A stretch of 10,151 nucleotides of DNA from Cellvibrionales bacterium UBA2034. Lineage in GTDB: Bacteria > Pseudomonadota > Gammaproteobacteria > Pseudomonadales > UBA7239. Shown here piece by piece: positions 1 to 7,684 of the stretch. Position 1 is the stretch's first letter; every line of letters begins with the position of its first letter. The notes beneath the pieces were generated by a model. It ran no database searches. It saw nothing but the letters and a program-made list of their open reading frames with translations, and was not told where the DNA came from. The stretch covers positions 2,466-12,616 of the forward strand of contig DDBK01000001.1 of the NCBI GenBank assembly GCA_002333095.1, read 5' to 3'. The translations under genes and the position numbers were made by a program.

Positions 1-327
1 CGCCGGAAACTCGCCCTGCATGTCAGCCCAGGAAAAACATGGGAAGGCTTTTGGGGCGGGGTTGCAGCAAACGTCTGTCTGGCGACGGTTATAGCTATCT
101 ACCTTGATTTACAGGGAATGCAATTTTTAGGATTTATTCTTGCAATGGTGTGTATAGCCGCAGCATCAGTTTTGGGTGATCTTTTTGAAAGCATGATAAA
201 ACGTGAGCGCGGCATCAAGGACAGCAGCCAGCTGCTGCCGGGGCATGGCGGTGTGCTTGACAGGATTGATGGCTGGACTGCTGCAGTGCCGTTGTTTGCC
301 TTGATCTATCTGTTGTACGGAAGTTGA
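1..327 (+). CDS. cdsA: Phosphatidate cytidylyltransferase (CDP-diglyceride synthase), C-terminal part
   Basis: This inner-membrane enzyme makes CDP-diacylglycerol from phosphatidic acid and CTP, the precursor of all bacterial phospholipids. Only the last 108 residues are present; the reading frame is open from base 1 and the start lies upstream of the window. The visible part opens with the conserved [12 protein letters not shown] segment, followed by a hydrophobic stretch and a second one around [15 protein letters not shown]. It then holds the family signature: [20 protein letters not shown] followed directly by GVLDRID, with the Lys-Asp and Asp-Arg-x-Asp residues that belong to the catalytic, metal-binding site. 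A last hydrophobic segment ([14 protein letters not shown]) ends the protein at TGA 325-327. The next gene, dxr, begins 5 nt later, which fits one transcript. The incompleteness is a window-edge effect, not a mutation. Identification is firm from the signature and the gene order. Confidence 0.96.
   Translation, partial: RRKLALHVSPGKTWEGFWGGVAANVCLATVIAIYLDLQGMQFLGFILAMVCIAAASVLGDLFESMIKRERGIKDSSQLLPGHGGVLDRIDGWTAAVPLFALIYLLYGS
319..323 (+). promoter_or_regulatory. Ribosome binding site deciding the dxr start
   Basis: GGAAG lies inside the last codons of cdsA. It sits 9 nt before ATG 333, but only 3 nt before ATG 327 and 0 nt before TTG 324. Spacing therefore favours 333. Confidence 0.55.
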
Positions 328-332
328 TGGCT

Positions 333-1508
333 ATGCAATCAATTACTGTGCTGGGCTCTACAGGTTCCATTGGTGTTAACACGCTCGATGTTATTGCACG
401 ACACGCTGGTCGATATCAAGTTTTTGCATTGACTGCCAATAAAAGAACGGATGTTTTGCTTGAGCAATGCCGTCAATTTCTTCCGCGCTATGCTGTTTTA
501 GCTGATGCAGGCCTGGCAAACCAATTTGCTGTGGATGTCCGCAATGCGGGTCTTCCTGTTGAAGTGTTAAGCGGTGTTGAGGGGCTTGAGTTTGTGGCCG
601 CCCATGCTGATGTCGACACAGTCATGGCTGCCATTGTCGGATTTGCAGGTCTCTCACCCACACTGGCGGCTGTGAAAGCAGGTAAAAAAATCCTGCTGGC
701 AAACAAGGAAGCATTGGTTTGTGCGGGGCATCTTTTTATGCAAGACGTGCGCGAATCCGGTGCGCAATTATTGCCAATAGACAGTGAGCACAATGCTATT
801 TTTCAATGTCTGACATACGGCAAATCCCTCTCAGAAGCTGGTGTGCGCCGTTTGTTGTTAACCGCCTCAGGCGGGCCTTTCAGGCAGTTGTCACTGGATG
901 AAATGTGCAACGTCACACCGCAACAAGCTTGCGCACATCCAAACTGGAACATGGGGCGTAAGATTTCTGTGGACTCCGCTACGATGATGAACAAGGGGCT
1001 GGAGTTGATAGAGGCTTGCTGGTTGTTTGGTGCTTCACCCGACCATATTGATGTCATTGTGCATCCCCAAAGTATTGTTCACTCATTGGTTGAATACATT
1101 GATGGCTCCATGCTCGCGCAATTAGGGAATCCGGACATGCGCACGCCAATCGCTTATGGACTTGCCTGGCCTGAACGCATTGATGCGGGCGTGAAGACGC
1201 TGGATCTGATTGCTGCCGGGCGGCTGGACTTCCTGCCGCCGGATGAAGCTCGCTTTCCTTCACTGAGATTGGCTAGGGAAGCATTTCTGGCGGGTGGGAG
1301 CGCCCCGGTTGTATTGAATGCCGCCAATGAGGTGGCAGTAGAGGCCTTTCTTGATGGCAGGCTGTCTTTTACTGGCATTGCCGGAGTAGTCGAGCAAGTG
1401 CTGTCCCATATGGCATGTCATGCCGTGCCAGAGGATCTGCCGGCACTGGATGCGGTTGATGATGAAGCTCGCCAGTCTGCCTGGCAGGAGATCGGGTTGC
1501 GTGGTTAA
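333..1508 (+). CDS. dxr: 1-deoxy-D-xylulose 5-phosphate reductoisomerase
   Basis: This cytoplasmic enzyme converts 1-deoxy-D-xylulose 5-phosphate to 2-C-methyl-D-erythritol 4-phosphate with NADPH, the committed step of the MEP isoprenoid pathway; it is the fosmidomycin target. The protein is 391 aa (E. coli 398). The NADPH-binding motif GSTGSIG is at residues 8-14. The metal-site motif IDSEHNAIF places Asp150 and Glu152, the same numbers as E. coli. [10 protein letters not shown] gives the third metal ligand, Glu224, equivalent to E. coli Glu231 after a 7-residue shorter stretch following the DSEHNA motif. [15 protein letters not shown] and [13 protein letters not shown] are also typical. I chose ATG 333 because it aligns residue for residue with the E. 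coli N-terminus and has a well-spaced GGAAG. ATG 327, which overlaps the cdsA stop, and TTG 324 would add only 2 or 3 residues. The 3' end overlaps rseP by 8 nt. Confidence 0.97.
   Translation: MQSITVLGSTGSIGVNTLDVIARHAGRYQVFALTANKRTDVLLEQCRQFLPRYAVLADAGLANQFAVDVRNAGLPVEVLSGVEGLEFVAAHADVDTVMAAIVGFAGLSPTLAAVKAGKKILLANKEALVCAGHLFMQDVRESGAQLLPIDSEHNAIFQCLTYGKSLSEAGVRRLLLTASGGPFRQLSLDEMCNVTPQQACAHPNWNMGRKISVDSATMMNKGLELIEACWLFGASPDHIDVIVHPQSIVHSLVEYIDGSMLAQLGNPDMRTPIAYGLAWPERIDAGVKTLDLIAAGRLDFLPPDEARFPSLRLAREAFLAGGSAPVVLNAANEVAVEAFLDGRLSFTGIAGVVEQVLSHMACHAVPEDLPALDAVDDEARQSAWQEIGLRG
1486..1490 (+). promoter_or_regulatory. Ribosome binding site for rseP inside dxr
   Basis: AGGAG in the last dxr codons lies 10 nt before GTG 1501. 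It is the best Shine-Dalgarno candidate for rseP and supports the GTG start over the more upstream in-frame ATG at 1420. Confidence 0.6.
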
Positions 1509-2877
1509 TCCCCTGTTAGAACAGTTGCTGGCGGTGCTATGGTCCCTGGGCTCATTTATCGTGGCGATTATTGTGCTTGTCACTGTTCATGAATTCGGCC
1601 ACTTCTGGGTTGCCAGAAAGGTGGGTGTCAAAGTGCTGCGTTTTTCAGTGGGCTTTGGCAAGCCGCTGTTGAGTTGGCGCGACCGTACAGGCTGTGAATA
1701 TGCCATTGCCGGAATCCCTATCGGCGGCTATGTGAAGATGCTTGATGAGCGTGAAGAGGCGGTACCTGAGTCGGAGTTGCCCTTCAGTTTTAACAGGCAG
1801 ACCGTTTGGCGACGATCACTCATCGTCGTGGCGGGACCTGTGGCCAATTTCTTGCTGGCCATGGCAATCTTTTGGGTATTGTTCTCAGGTGGTCAGGAAG
1901 GGGTGGCTCCCGTCATAGGTCGGGTAGAGCCTGGATCCATGGCTGAGCAGGCTGGTTTACAGGTGGGGCAGGAAATTGTGTCCGTTGATGGCCTTGCGAC
2001 TCCTGTCACTTCAGCAGTATTTGATGCTTTATTGGGAAGGTTGGGGGATACGGGTGAATTAGCCCTTGGCGTCCGCTATCCAGATGATGACAGGACCTAT
2101 GAATTGTTGATTGATTTGCGGCGCTGGTTGTCTGACGCAGAGGCTCCTGACCCATTGGCGGGGCTTGGGCTGCATTTTTATTTGCCTCCTTTTGTGTTGC
2201 TGGGGGAATTATTACCCGGTAGCCCTGCCGAGTTTGCTGGTTTGCGGAAGGGCGACATTATTGAGCGACTCAATGGAAAGCCCGTTGCTGATATCAACGC
2301 CTGGTTAGCGGAGGTGCGGGGTCATCCAGAACAAGCCCTGCTGATGGGTGTTCGCCGCGAGGGTGCCATGCTGGACATTACGGTCATCCCGGCGCGAGTA
2401 ACCGACAAGAAGGGGGGCTCAATTGGCCAGATCGGGGCTGAGGTGGGAAGCCCGGGGCTGGAGCGCTATATTCGCCGTCTGGATTACAGCCCCGTTCAGG
2501 CTTTGTGGCGGAGCATTGAGGAGACTGGCAGGCAGGCCAGGCTGATGGTGGTCTCACTGAAGCGATTGTTAATCGGCGATCTGTCGCCAAAAAACTTGAG
2601 TGGTCCCCTTGGCATTGCTAAAGTGGCCGGCGATTCAGCGGGTAGAGGTATGGTGGAGTTTTTCCATATGCTGGCGATCCTCAGTATCAGTCTAGGGGTA
2701 ATGAATCTGTTACCCATTCCTGTGTTGGATGGCGGTCATTTACTGCTTAACCTGATAGAGGCCATTAAAGGTAGCCCGTTATCCGAGAATGCTCAGGTGA
2801 TTGGTAACCAGATCGGCTTGGCCATGATTGCCAGTCTGATGTTGTTCGCGGTGTACAACGATGTTCTCAAGCTGTAG
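1501..2877 (+). CDS. rseP: Site-2 intramembrane zinc metalloprotease RseP
   Basis: RseP is an inner-membrane S2P-family protease. In E. coli it cuts the anti-sigma factor RseA after DegS, releasing sigma-E in response to misfolded outer-membrane proteins, and it also clears signal peptide remnants. From GTG 1501 the protein is 458 aa (E. coli 450). The zinc-binding HEFGH is at residues 30-34 in the first membrane segment. A second membrane segment follows near [20 protein letters not shown]. Two PDZ domains follow, roughly 135-215 (around [17 protein letters not shown]) and 228-310 (around [16 protein letters not shown]). The third metal ligand is Asp410 in [12 protein letters not shown], and a last membrane segment ends at VLKL. 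All catalytic residues are present. The frame is open back to ATG 1420, but that extension lies wholly inside dxr, would be non-hydrophobic and Arg-rich, and would displace the normal N-terminus. The 8-nt overlap with dxr suggests translational coupling. Confidence 0.96.
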   Translation: MVNPLLEQLLAVLWSLGSFIVAIIVLVTVHEFGHFWVARKVGVKVLRFSVGFGKPLLSWRDRTGCEYAIAGIPIGGYVKMLDEREEAVPESELPFSFNRQTVWRRSLIVVAGPVANFLLAMAIFWVLFSGGQEGVAPVIGRVEPGSMAEQAGLQVGQEIVSVDGLATPVTSAVFDALLGRLGDTGELALGVRYPDDDRTYELLIDLRRWLSDAEAPDPLAGLGLHFYLPPFVLLGELLPGSPAEFAGLRKGDIIERLNGKPVADINAWLAEVRGHPEQALLMGVRREGAMLDITVIPARVTDKKGGSIGQIGAEVGSPGLERYIRRLDYSPVQALWRSIEETGRQARLMVVSLKRLLIGDLSPKNLSGPLGIAKVAGDSAGRGMVEFFHMLAILSISLGVMNLLPIPVLDGGHLLLNLIEAIKGSPLSENAQVIGNQIGLAMIASLMLFAVYNDVLKL

Positions 2878-2881
2878 TACT

Positions 2882-2897
2882 CAGATCATTGGGTCTG
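2882..2897 (+). other. Small hairpin after rseP, possible attenuator
   Basis: CAGATC (2882-2887) pairs with GGTCTG (2892-2897) around the loop ATTG, giving 6 bp with one G·U. It begins 4 nt after the rseP stop and is followed by an AT-rich stretch (ATTTATTTAAT, 2902-2912) rather than a clean U tract. This is too weak for a confident terminator. The rest of the 75-nt gap (2878-2952) shows no promoter I can defend. Confidence 0.25.
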
Positions 2898-2940
2898 CAT
2901 GATTTATTTAATGAGCAGTGGCCAGGTATCGGCTATTTAC

Positions 2941-2946
2941 AGGGGA
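2941..2946 (+). promoter_or_regulatory. Ribosome binding site for bamA
   Basis: AGGGGA lies 6 nt before GTG 2953. This is a strong, well-spaced Shine-Dalgarno sequence, which makes the non-ATG start of bamA credible. Confidence 0.7.
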
Positions 2947-2952
2947 TTTTGA

Positions 2953-5556
2953 GTGATAAATGTAGTGAAGCGCACTGCTTTTTGCCTGCTGCTATCGGTT
3001 GTGTCGATAGTGCACGCCCAGGGAGCCAACACCCGCTCTCCTGAATCCAGTCAGGTTAGTGGTGTATTCAGGATTGCGGACATCCGCGTTGATGGTTTGC
3101 AGCGTGTTTCTCCCGGCACGGTATTTGCGGCCCTGCCTGTCAATGTCGGTGATGAGCTGGACTCCGGTCGCTTGCAGGAGTTGACACGGGATTTGTTCCG
3201 CACGGGATATTTTGATGACATCCAGATCAGTCGTGATCGTGATGTTCTTGTCATTAATGTTGTGGAACGCCCCACGGTAGCTGAAATCAGTATCTCAGGT
3301 AACAAGATTATCAAAACAGAAGACCTGACTGATGCGCTGAAAAAAGCTGGCCTTGCAGAGGGGCAGATTTATAAACCGTCTACCCTGGATGCTATGAGTG
3401 CTGAACTTGAGCGGCAGTATGTTTCACAGGGGCGTTATGGGGCCAAGGTAAAAACAAATGTGAATGAATTGCCTCGTAACCGCGTAGCACTTTCCATCAT
3501 GGTGGATGAGGGTGAGGTTTCAGCCATCAAGGCAATCAATATTGTTGGCAACAAAACATTTACATCAGAAGAACTGCTGAAGCTGTTCCAGTTGGAGACG
3601 ACTAACTGGATGTCGTGGATGAACGATGAAGACAAATACTCACGGGAAAAGTTGACAGGCGATCTGGAAAGACTTCGTTCGTTTTACATGGACAGGGGAT
3701 ATCTGCGTTTCAATATTGAGTCGACGCAGGTGTCTTTGTCCGATGACAAGGAATCTATTTTTGTCACTATAAATATTCTGGAAGGGGATATCTATACAGT
3801 CAGCGCTGTGGAGCTTTCTGGCGAGTTGGTGGTGCCGGAAGATGAAATGCGCAACTTGATACAGTTGGCTCCAGGTCAGGCTTTTTCCCAGATAAATTTG
3901 ACTGAGTCAAAAAACGCTATAACCAAACGTCTTGGGAATGAAGGATATACCTACGCAGATGTGCGTGCGATCCCGGAAAGAGATGATTCGGCCAAAACGG
4001 TAAAAGTAACCTTCTCTGTTGATCCCAGCCATAGGGCATATGTAAACCGGATCAACTTCAGGGGCAATACCAAAACAGCGGATGAAGTTTTACGCAGGGA
4101 AATGCGGCAGATGGAAGCGGCAACGGCTGATTCTGCAAAAATAGAACAATCCAAGACGCGGCTGGAAAGGCTGGGATACTTCAAGACGGTCGAGGTGGCT
4201 ACGACAGATGTTCCTGGCACGGGCGATCAGGTGGATGTGGAATATGTCGTTGAGGAGCAATCATCCGGCAGTATCGGCGCGAGTATAGGCTTTGCACAGG
4301 ATGCGGGCATCATTCTCGGAGCCAATGTGCAACAGGATAATTTTCTGGGTTCGGGTAAACAGGTAGGCGTCAACGTCAGCACCAGTTCATATACCGATCA
4401 GATCAACTTCAACTATATGGATCCTTACTACACTGTTGACGGAGTTAGTCGCGGTTTCAATCTGTATTATATTTCCCGTGATCTTGATGAAGTGAACGTA
4501 TCCAGTTATTCCGTAGACAGTTATGGTCTGGATATGAATTTCGGGTATCCATTGTCAGAAATCGAGCGTTTGGGTTTTGGTGTAGGGTATGCCAATAACA
4601 AAATTAAAGTAGGTACTGCTCCAGCGCAGGAAATTTCAGGCACACCTGTATACCCTGACCCGTCGCTAGAGTATGTGAACTTTGGTGATCTGGATGATTG
4701 TAATGATCCTGAGCCTGCATCGGGTACCGTTTGTAACCGGCAGCCGTGGACTGCGGGGATGGAAGTAAGCCCGGTTTACCAGGGTTTCCTTGATCGCAAT
4801 GGTGACAGTTTTGATGACATAAAATTAACAGGCAGCTGGAACCGGTCTACACTGAACAAGGCGCGCCTTGCAACTCGCGGCCATTCCCAGGGAATTTCGC
4901 TGGAAGCAACTGCGCCTGGTGTCAGTGATCTTGAATACTGGAAAGCGGTTTATCGAGCGCAATATTTCAAACCTATCAATGATGATTACACGTTGCGTTT
5001 CCGTGGGCGTTTTGGCTATGGAGATGCTTATGGCGGTACAGATGAGCTGCCATTCTTTGAAAATTTCTATGGTGGTGGTTTTGGCTCCGTGCGCGGGTTC
5101 AAGCGCAATACGCTGGGTCCCCGTAGTTCTCCTGCGCGCACCTATAGCTACACAGTACTGAACAATGGCCAGCTGGTTTATATCGCCCAAGGCGGTAAGC
5201 TGGTTTCTACCATAAACCCGGATGCCGATGATGACCCGATCGGCGGTGATATGATTCTGGATGGCAGTGCGGAGTTGATCTTCCCTATGCCATTTGTAAA
5301 AGACCAATCATCAATGCAGCCTTCCGTATTTCTTGATGTCGGTAACGTATTTGATACTAAATGTGCGACTGTGTATGGAGTTGAGCAAGCCAATTGTTAC
5401 AGTTTCGAATTGGGTGAGCTGCGGTACTCGACGGGTGTGGGTCTTACATGGATTACCGGTTTTGGGCCGCTTACCTTCAGTATTGCCAAGGCGCTCAACT
5501 CGGGTAGCGATGATGAAACGGAAGTGTTCCAGCTTTCATTGGGCCAGAATTTTTGA
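2953..5556 (+). CDS. bamA: Outer membrane protein assembly factor BamA
   Basis: BamA is the Omp85-family core of the BAM complex, which folds and inserts beta-barrel proteins into the outer membrane. The protein is 867 aa (E. coli 810). A signal peptide (MINVVKR, then a hydrophobic core) probably ends at VHA-QG, after residue 22. Five POTRA domains follow at about 39-107, 108-188, 189-279, 280-360 and 361-436. The 16-strand barrel runs from about 437 to the end. The diagnostic loop-6 motif VRGF is at 713-716 (E. coli 660-663), within GGGFGSVRGFKRNTLGPR. The chain ends in a C-terminal beta-signal, FQLSLGQNF, with terminal Phe. The extra length is mainly a longer N-terminal linker and an enlarged loop around 555-620, the likely extracellular loop 4. 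Cys583/Cys594 and Cys804/Cys815 form two C-x10-C pairs. GTG 2953 has a strong Shine-Dalgarno and gives a complete signal peptide. The neighbouring skp supplies its chaperone. Confidence 0.98.
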   Translation: MINVVKRTAFCLLLSVVSIVHAQGANTRSPESSQVSGVFRIADIRVDGLQRVSPGTVFAALPVNVGDELDSGRLQELTRDLFRTGYFDDIQISRDRDVLVINVVERPTVAEISISGNKIIKTEDLTDALKKAGLAEGQIYKPSTLDAMSAELERQYVSQGRYGAKVKTNVNELPRNRVALSIMVDEGEVSAIKAINIVGNKTFTSEELLKLFQLETTNWMSWMNDEDKYSREKLTGDLERLRSFYMDRGYLRFNIESTQVSLSDDKESIFVTINILEGDIYTVSAVELSGELVVPEDEMRNLIQLAPGQAFSQINLTESKNAITKRLGNEGYTYADVRAIPERDDSAKTVKVTFSVDPSHRAYVNRINFRGNTKTADEVLRREMRQMEAATADSAKIEQSKTRLERLGYFKTVEVATTDVPGTGDQVDVEYVVEEQSSGSIGASIGFAQDAGIILGANVQQDNFLGSGKQVGVNVSTSSYTDQINFNYMDPYYTVDGVSRGFNLYYISRDLDEVNVSSYSVDSYGLDMNFGYPLSEIERLGFGVGYANNKIKVGTAPAQEISGTPVYPDPSLEYVNFGDLDDCNDPEPASGTVCNRQPWTAGMEVSPVYQGFLDRNGDSFDDIKLTGSWNRSTLNKARLATRGHSQGISLEATAPGVSDLEYWKAVYRAQYFKPINDDYTLRFRGRFGYGDAYGGTDELPFFENFYGGGFGSVRGFKRNTLGPRSSPARTYSYTVLNNGQLVYIAQGGKLVSTINPDADDDPIGGDMILDGSAELIFPMPFVKDQSSMQPSVFLDVGNVFDTKCATVYGVEQANCYSFELGELRYSTGVGLTWITGFGPLTFSIAKALNSGSDDETEVFQLSLGQNF

Positions 5557-5574
5557 GTATTTAACAGAATTCTC

Positions 5575-5595
5575 ACATCGGTCGGTGTAGTTTTT
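5575..5595 (+). terminator. Weak hairpin plus T tract between bamA and skp
   Basis: ACATC (5575-5579) pairs with GGTGT (5584-5588) around GGTC. The stem is 5 bp with one G·U, followed 2 nt later by TTTTT (5591-5595). The layout resembles an intrinsic terminator, but the stem is short. It is more plausibly a partial terminator or attenuator, or chance. The rest of the 93-nt gap holds the skp ribosome binding site. GATACT (5614-5619) resembles a -10 box but lacks a convincing -35. Confidence 0.25.
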
Positions 5596-5638
5596 CTGGC
5601 CTAAGTTTTATTCGATACTAATGATAGTCAATACCAAT

Positions 5639-5642
5639 GGAG
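5639..5642 (+). promoter_or_regulatory. Ribosome binding site for skp
   Basis: GGAG lies 7 nt before GTG 5650. It supports the GTG over the in-frame ATGs three and four codons downstream, which would be too far from it and would lose the Lys-rich start of the signal peptide. Confidence 0.6.
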
Positions 5643-5649
5643 TTTTACT

Positions 5650-6153
5650 GTGAAAAAAATGATGAAAATAATGGTTGTAAGCGCTGCCATCATGGCGGCG
5701 CCTGTTGCGTTTGCTGCCAAAGATAAGGTGGCTGTATTTGATGTGCAGGAGGCTATCCTGAATACCAATATGGCCAAGGCCGAGATGAAGGCTTTCGAAT
5801 CACGTTCTGATATTTCCAAAATGATCAGTGATGCAGAGAAACTAAAGAAAGATATTACCGCTCTGCGTACGGAGATCAGTAAAGGCGGCTCGGCCGCGCA
5901 AGAGAAACAGAAGAGCGCAGAGTTCAAGCAAGCAGACTTTGAATTGATCGTGCGGAAGCTTAATTCAGAGCGTCAGGCTGCAGGTAAAAAATTGATGGAA
6001 GATCTCGGTCCCCGCTTGGAAAATATTGTGAAAAGTATTGTCGATGCGGAAGGTATAGGTCTGCTGTTAGATAGAAAGGCGGCTATTCACGCTGATCCGT
6101 CTTTTGATATTACTGCCAAAGTAACAGAAAAGTTAAATGCATCCGGAAAGTAA
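5650..6153 (+). CDS. skp: Periplasmic chaperone Skp/OmpH
   Basis: Skp is a trimeric, jellyfish-shaped periplasmic chaperone. It binds unfolded outer-membrane proteins as they leave the Sec translocon and delivers them towards the BAM complex. The protein is 167 aa (E. coli 161 aa precursor). A signal peptide with a Lys-rich start (MKKMMK) and hydrophobic core probably ends at AFA-AKD, after residue 22. The mature protein opens with a beta-strand, [12 protein letters not shown], typical of the family. A long charged, Ala/Lys/Glu-rich helical region (about 40-140) forms the tentacles. The last part ([20 protein letters not shown], then TAKVTEKLN) closes the trimer body, as in other OmpH-family members. 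Similarity is by family pattern and context rather than catalytic residues, but position directly between bamA and lpxD is the conserved location. The GTG start is backed by GGAG at 7 nt. The gap to lpxD is 2 nt. Confidence 0.95.
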   Translation: MKKMMKIMVVSAAIMAAPVAFAAKDKVAVFDVQEAILNTNMAKAEMKAFESRSDISKMISDAEKLKKDITALRTEISKGGSAAQEKQKSAEFKQADFELIVRKLNSERQAAGKKLMEDLGPRLENIVKSIVDAEGIGLLLDRKAAIHADPSFDITAKVTEKLNASGK

Positions 6154-6155
6154 AA

Positions 6156-7211
6156 ATGCATCGCCGCTATACGCTGGCTGATATCGCGAAACGCTTTTCC
6201 CTGAAGCTGCAGGGAAGGGAGGGCGTTGCGATTGAGCCGGGTACGCATGTAGATGGGTTGGCAACTTTAATGTCTGCGGGAGTATCGCAGCTCGGTTTTT
6301 TTACTAATATCGCTTATCGAGACCAGTTGCAGAAAACCAATGCTGCTGCTGTGATACTGAAAGAGAGCGCAGTTGAGGATTGTCCAGTACCCTGCCTGGT
6401 GGCTGACAATCCTTACCTTGCCTATGCAAAAATTTCAGTGCTGTTTGATATCGCACCTTTACGCTCTTCCGGCATTCATGCTTCAGCCGTTGTCGACCCT
6501 TCAGCCAATGTTGCTGCATCGGCTTCTATTGGCCCACATTGCGTTATTGAAGCCAAGGCAATCATTGGAGAAGGCGTAGTGCTGGGTGCTGGATGTGTTG
6601 TCGGTGAGGGCAGCATAATTGGTGCGAGGGGATATTTGCACGGTCGTGTTACCGTTTATCATGGAGTTACTGTGGGGGAAGACGTAGTTATTCACAGTGG
6701 CGCAGTGATTGGCTCTGACGGATTCGGGTTTGCGCCTGATTTTTCAATGGGCGGCAATGGGTGGTGCAAGATTCACCAGCTCGGTGGTGTAGTAGTGGGC
6801 AATCGGGTAGAGATTGGTGCCAATACTTGTATTGATCGTGGAGCGCTTGATGACACGGTTATTGGAGATGGCGTCATTATCGACAATCTTGTGCAAATTG
6901 CGCACAACGTGAAGATCGGCAATAACACAGCAATAGCCGCTTGTACTGGTATCGCTGGCAGTACAGAAATTGGCCAGAATTGTACAATCGCGGGGGCTGT
7001 CGGTATTGTCGGTCATCTCAAGATAGCAGACCGGGTTCACATTACCGCTAAAAGTCTTGTCACTGGGTCAATTAGTAAAGCAGGTTCTTATTCATCCGGC
7101 ACAGCTATGTCGCCGACATCTGCATGGCGAAAAAATGCTGTGCGCTTTTCCCAACTCGATAGTCTTTTTCAGCGTGTTCGTGCGCTTGAGAGCAATCGCA
7201 CTGACTCCTGA
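6156..7211 (+). CDS. lpxD: UDP-3-O-(3-hydroxyacyl)glucosamine N-acyltransferase
   Basis: LpxD adds the second, N-linked 3-hydroxyacyl chain to UDP-3-O-acyl-glucosamine from acyl-ACP, the third step of lipid A synthesis in the cytoplasm. The protein is 351 aa (E. coli 341). The N-terminal uridine-binding domain covers about 1-100; Phe48 and Tyr54 have the spacing of the Phe/Tyr pair that clamps the uracil in known LpxD structures. A left-handed beta-helix of hexapeptide repeats (pattern such as IGEGVV, VGEDVV, IGANTC) runs from about 105 to 310. The catalytic His is His250 in [12 protein letters not shown], equivalent to E. coli His239. A short C-terminal helix ([14 protein letters not shown]) fits the three-helix bundle that receives ACP. 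ATG 6156 is only 2 nt after the skp stop; GGAAAG at 6145-6150 within the end of skp is its ribosome binding site. Confidence 0.97.
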   Translation: MHRRYTLADIAKRFSLKLQGREGVAIEPGTHVDGLATLMSAGVSQLGFFTNIAYRDQLQKTNAAAVILKESAVEDCPVPCLVADNPYLAYAKISVLFDIAPLRSSGIHASAVVDPSANVAASASIGPHCVIEAKAIIGEGVVLGAGCVVGEGSIIGARGYLHGRVTVYHGVTVGEDVVIHSGAVIGSDGFGFAPDFSMGGNGWCKIHQLGGVVVGNRVEIGANTCIDRGALDDTVIGDGVIIDNLVQIAHNVKIGNNTAIAACTGIAGSTEIGQNCTIAGAVGIVGHLKIADRVHITAKSLVTGSISKAGSYSSGTAMSPTSAWRKNAVRFSQLDSLFQRVRALESNRTDS

Positions 7212-7214
7212 AGG
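7210..7214 (+). promoter_or_regulatory. Ribosome binding site deciding the fabZ start
   Basis: GAAGG overlaps the lpxD stop codon. It is 9 nt from ATG 7224, 15 nt from ATG 7230 and directly adjacent to TTG 7215. Spacing favours ATG 7224. Confidence 0.55.
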
Positions 7215-7223
7215 TTGTTTGCC

Positions 7224-7664
7224 ATGTTGATGGATGTAAAACAGATTCGCGAATACTTGCCACACCGTTACCCGTTTTTGTTGGTGGACAGGGTGCTTGA
7301 GCTGAAAGAAGGTGAATCCATTGTCGCCTACAAGAATATCACTATCAATGAAGCGATTTTTAACGGGCACTTCCCGGATATTCCGGTATTTCCCGGCGTG
7401 TTGATCATTGAAGCTATGGCGCAAGCAGCTGGTATTCTCGGTTTCAAGACAATGGACAAAAAACCGCAGGATGGTTCAATCTATTACTTTGTGGGTGCGG
7501 ATGACGTAAGGTTCAAGCGCCCTGTGGTGCCTGGAGACCAGTTGCGTCTTGAAGCAAAGATTCTTTCCGAGAAACGCGGCATATGGAAATTTGCATGCCG
7601 TGCGCTGGTGGATGGTGAGTTAGCCAGTGAAGGCACCATTCTTTGCGCGGATCGTAAGGTTTAA
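7224..7664 (+). CDS. fabZ: 3-hydroxyacyl-[acyl-carrier-protein] dehydratase FabZ
   Basis: FabZ is a cytoplasmic hot-dog-fold enzyme that dehydrates 3-hydroxyacyl-ACP to trans-2-enoyl-ACP in each round of type II fatty acid elongation. From ATG 7224 it is 146 aa (E. coli 151). [13 protein letters not shown] near the N-terminus is the family hallmark. Catalytic His49 lies in [13 protein letters not shown] and catalytic Glu63 in [11 protein letters not shown]. The [11 protein letters not shown] segment is also typical. The frame remains open to TTG 7215, but Shine-Dalgarno spacing favours 7224. Placement among lpx genes is functional: LpxA and FabZ compete for 3-hydroxyacyl-ACP, so the cluster groups the enzymes at the branch point between phospholipid fatty acids and lipid A. 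The gene lies 12 nt after lpxD and 20 nt before lpxA. Confidence 0.97.
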   Translation: MLMDVKQIREYLPHRYPFLLVDRVLELKEGESIVAYKNITINEAIFNGHFPDIPVFPGVLIIEAMAQAAGILGFKTMDKKPQDGSIYYFVGADDVRFKRPVVPGDQLRLEAKILSEKRGIWKFACRALVDGELASEGTILCADRKV

Positions 7665-7684
7665 ACGTAATTTCTGAGGCGGCT

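Noticed and set aside
324..332. Upstream starts TTG 324 and ATG 327 for dxr
   Set aside because: They sit 0 and 3 nt from the GGAAG motif. ATG 333 has better spacing and aligns exactly with E. coli Dxr, though 327 cannot be excluded.
1420..1500. An upstream in-frame ATG that would extend rseP by 27 residues
   Set aside because: The extension lies inside dxr, is Arg/Cys-rich and would put a charged tail before the first membrane segment. GTG 1501 with AGGAG gives the family's usual N-terminus and length.
2700..2952. A sigma-E promoter ahead of bamA, expected from E. coli
   Set aside because: By eye I found no GGAACTT-like -35 paired with a TCTGA-like -10 at suitable spacing. A matrix scan could still find a diverged one.
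4825..5307. A 160-codon open frame on the minus strand opposite the bamA barrel region
   Set aside because: It lies wholly within bamA, resembles no family I know, and bamA on the + strand has all its domains. It is a shadow of codon usage.
5590..5620. A possible sigma-70 promoter for skp, with GATACT as -10
   Set aside because: Only four of six bases match the -10 consensus, and no TTGACA-like element lies 16-18 nt upstream.
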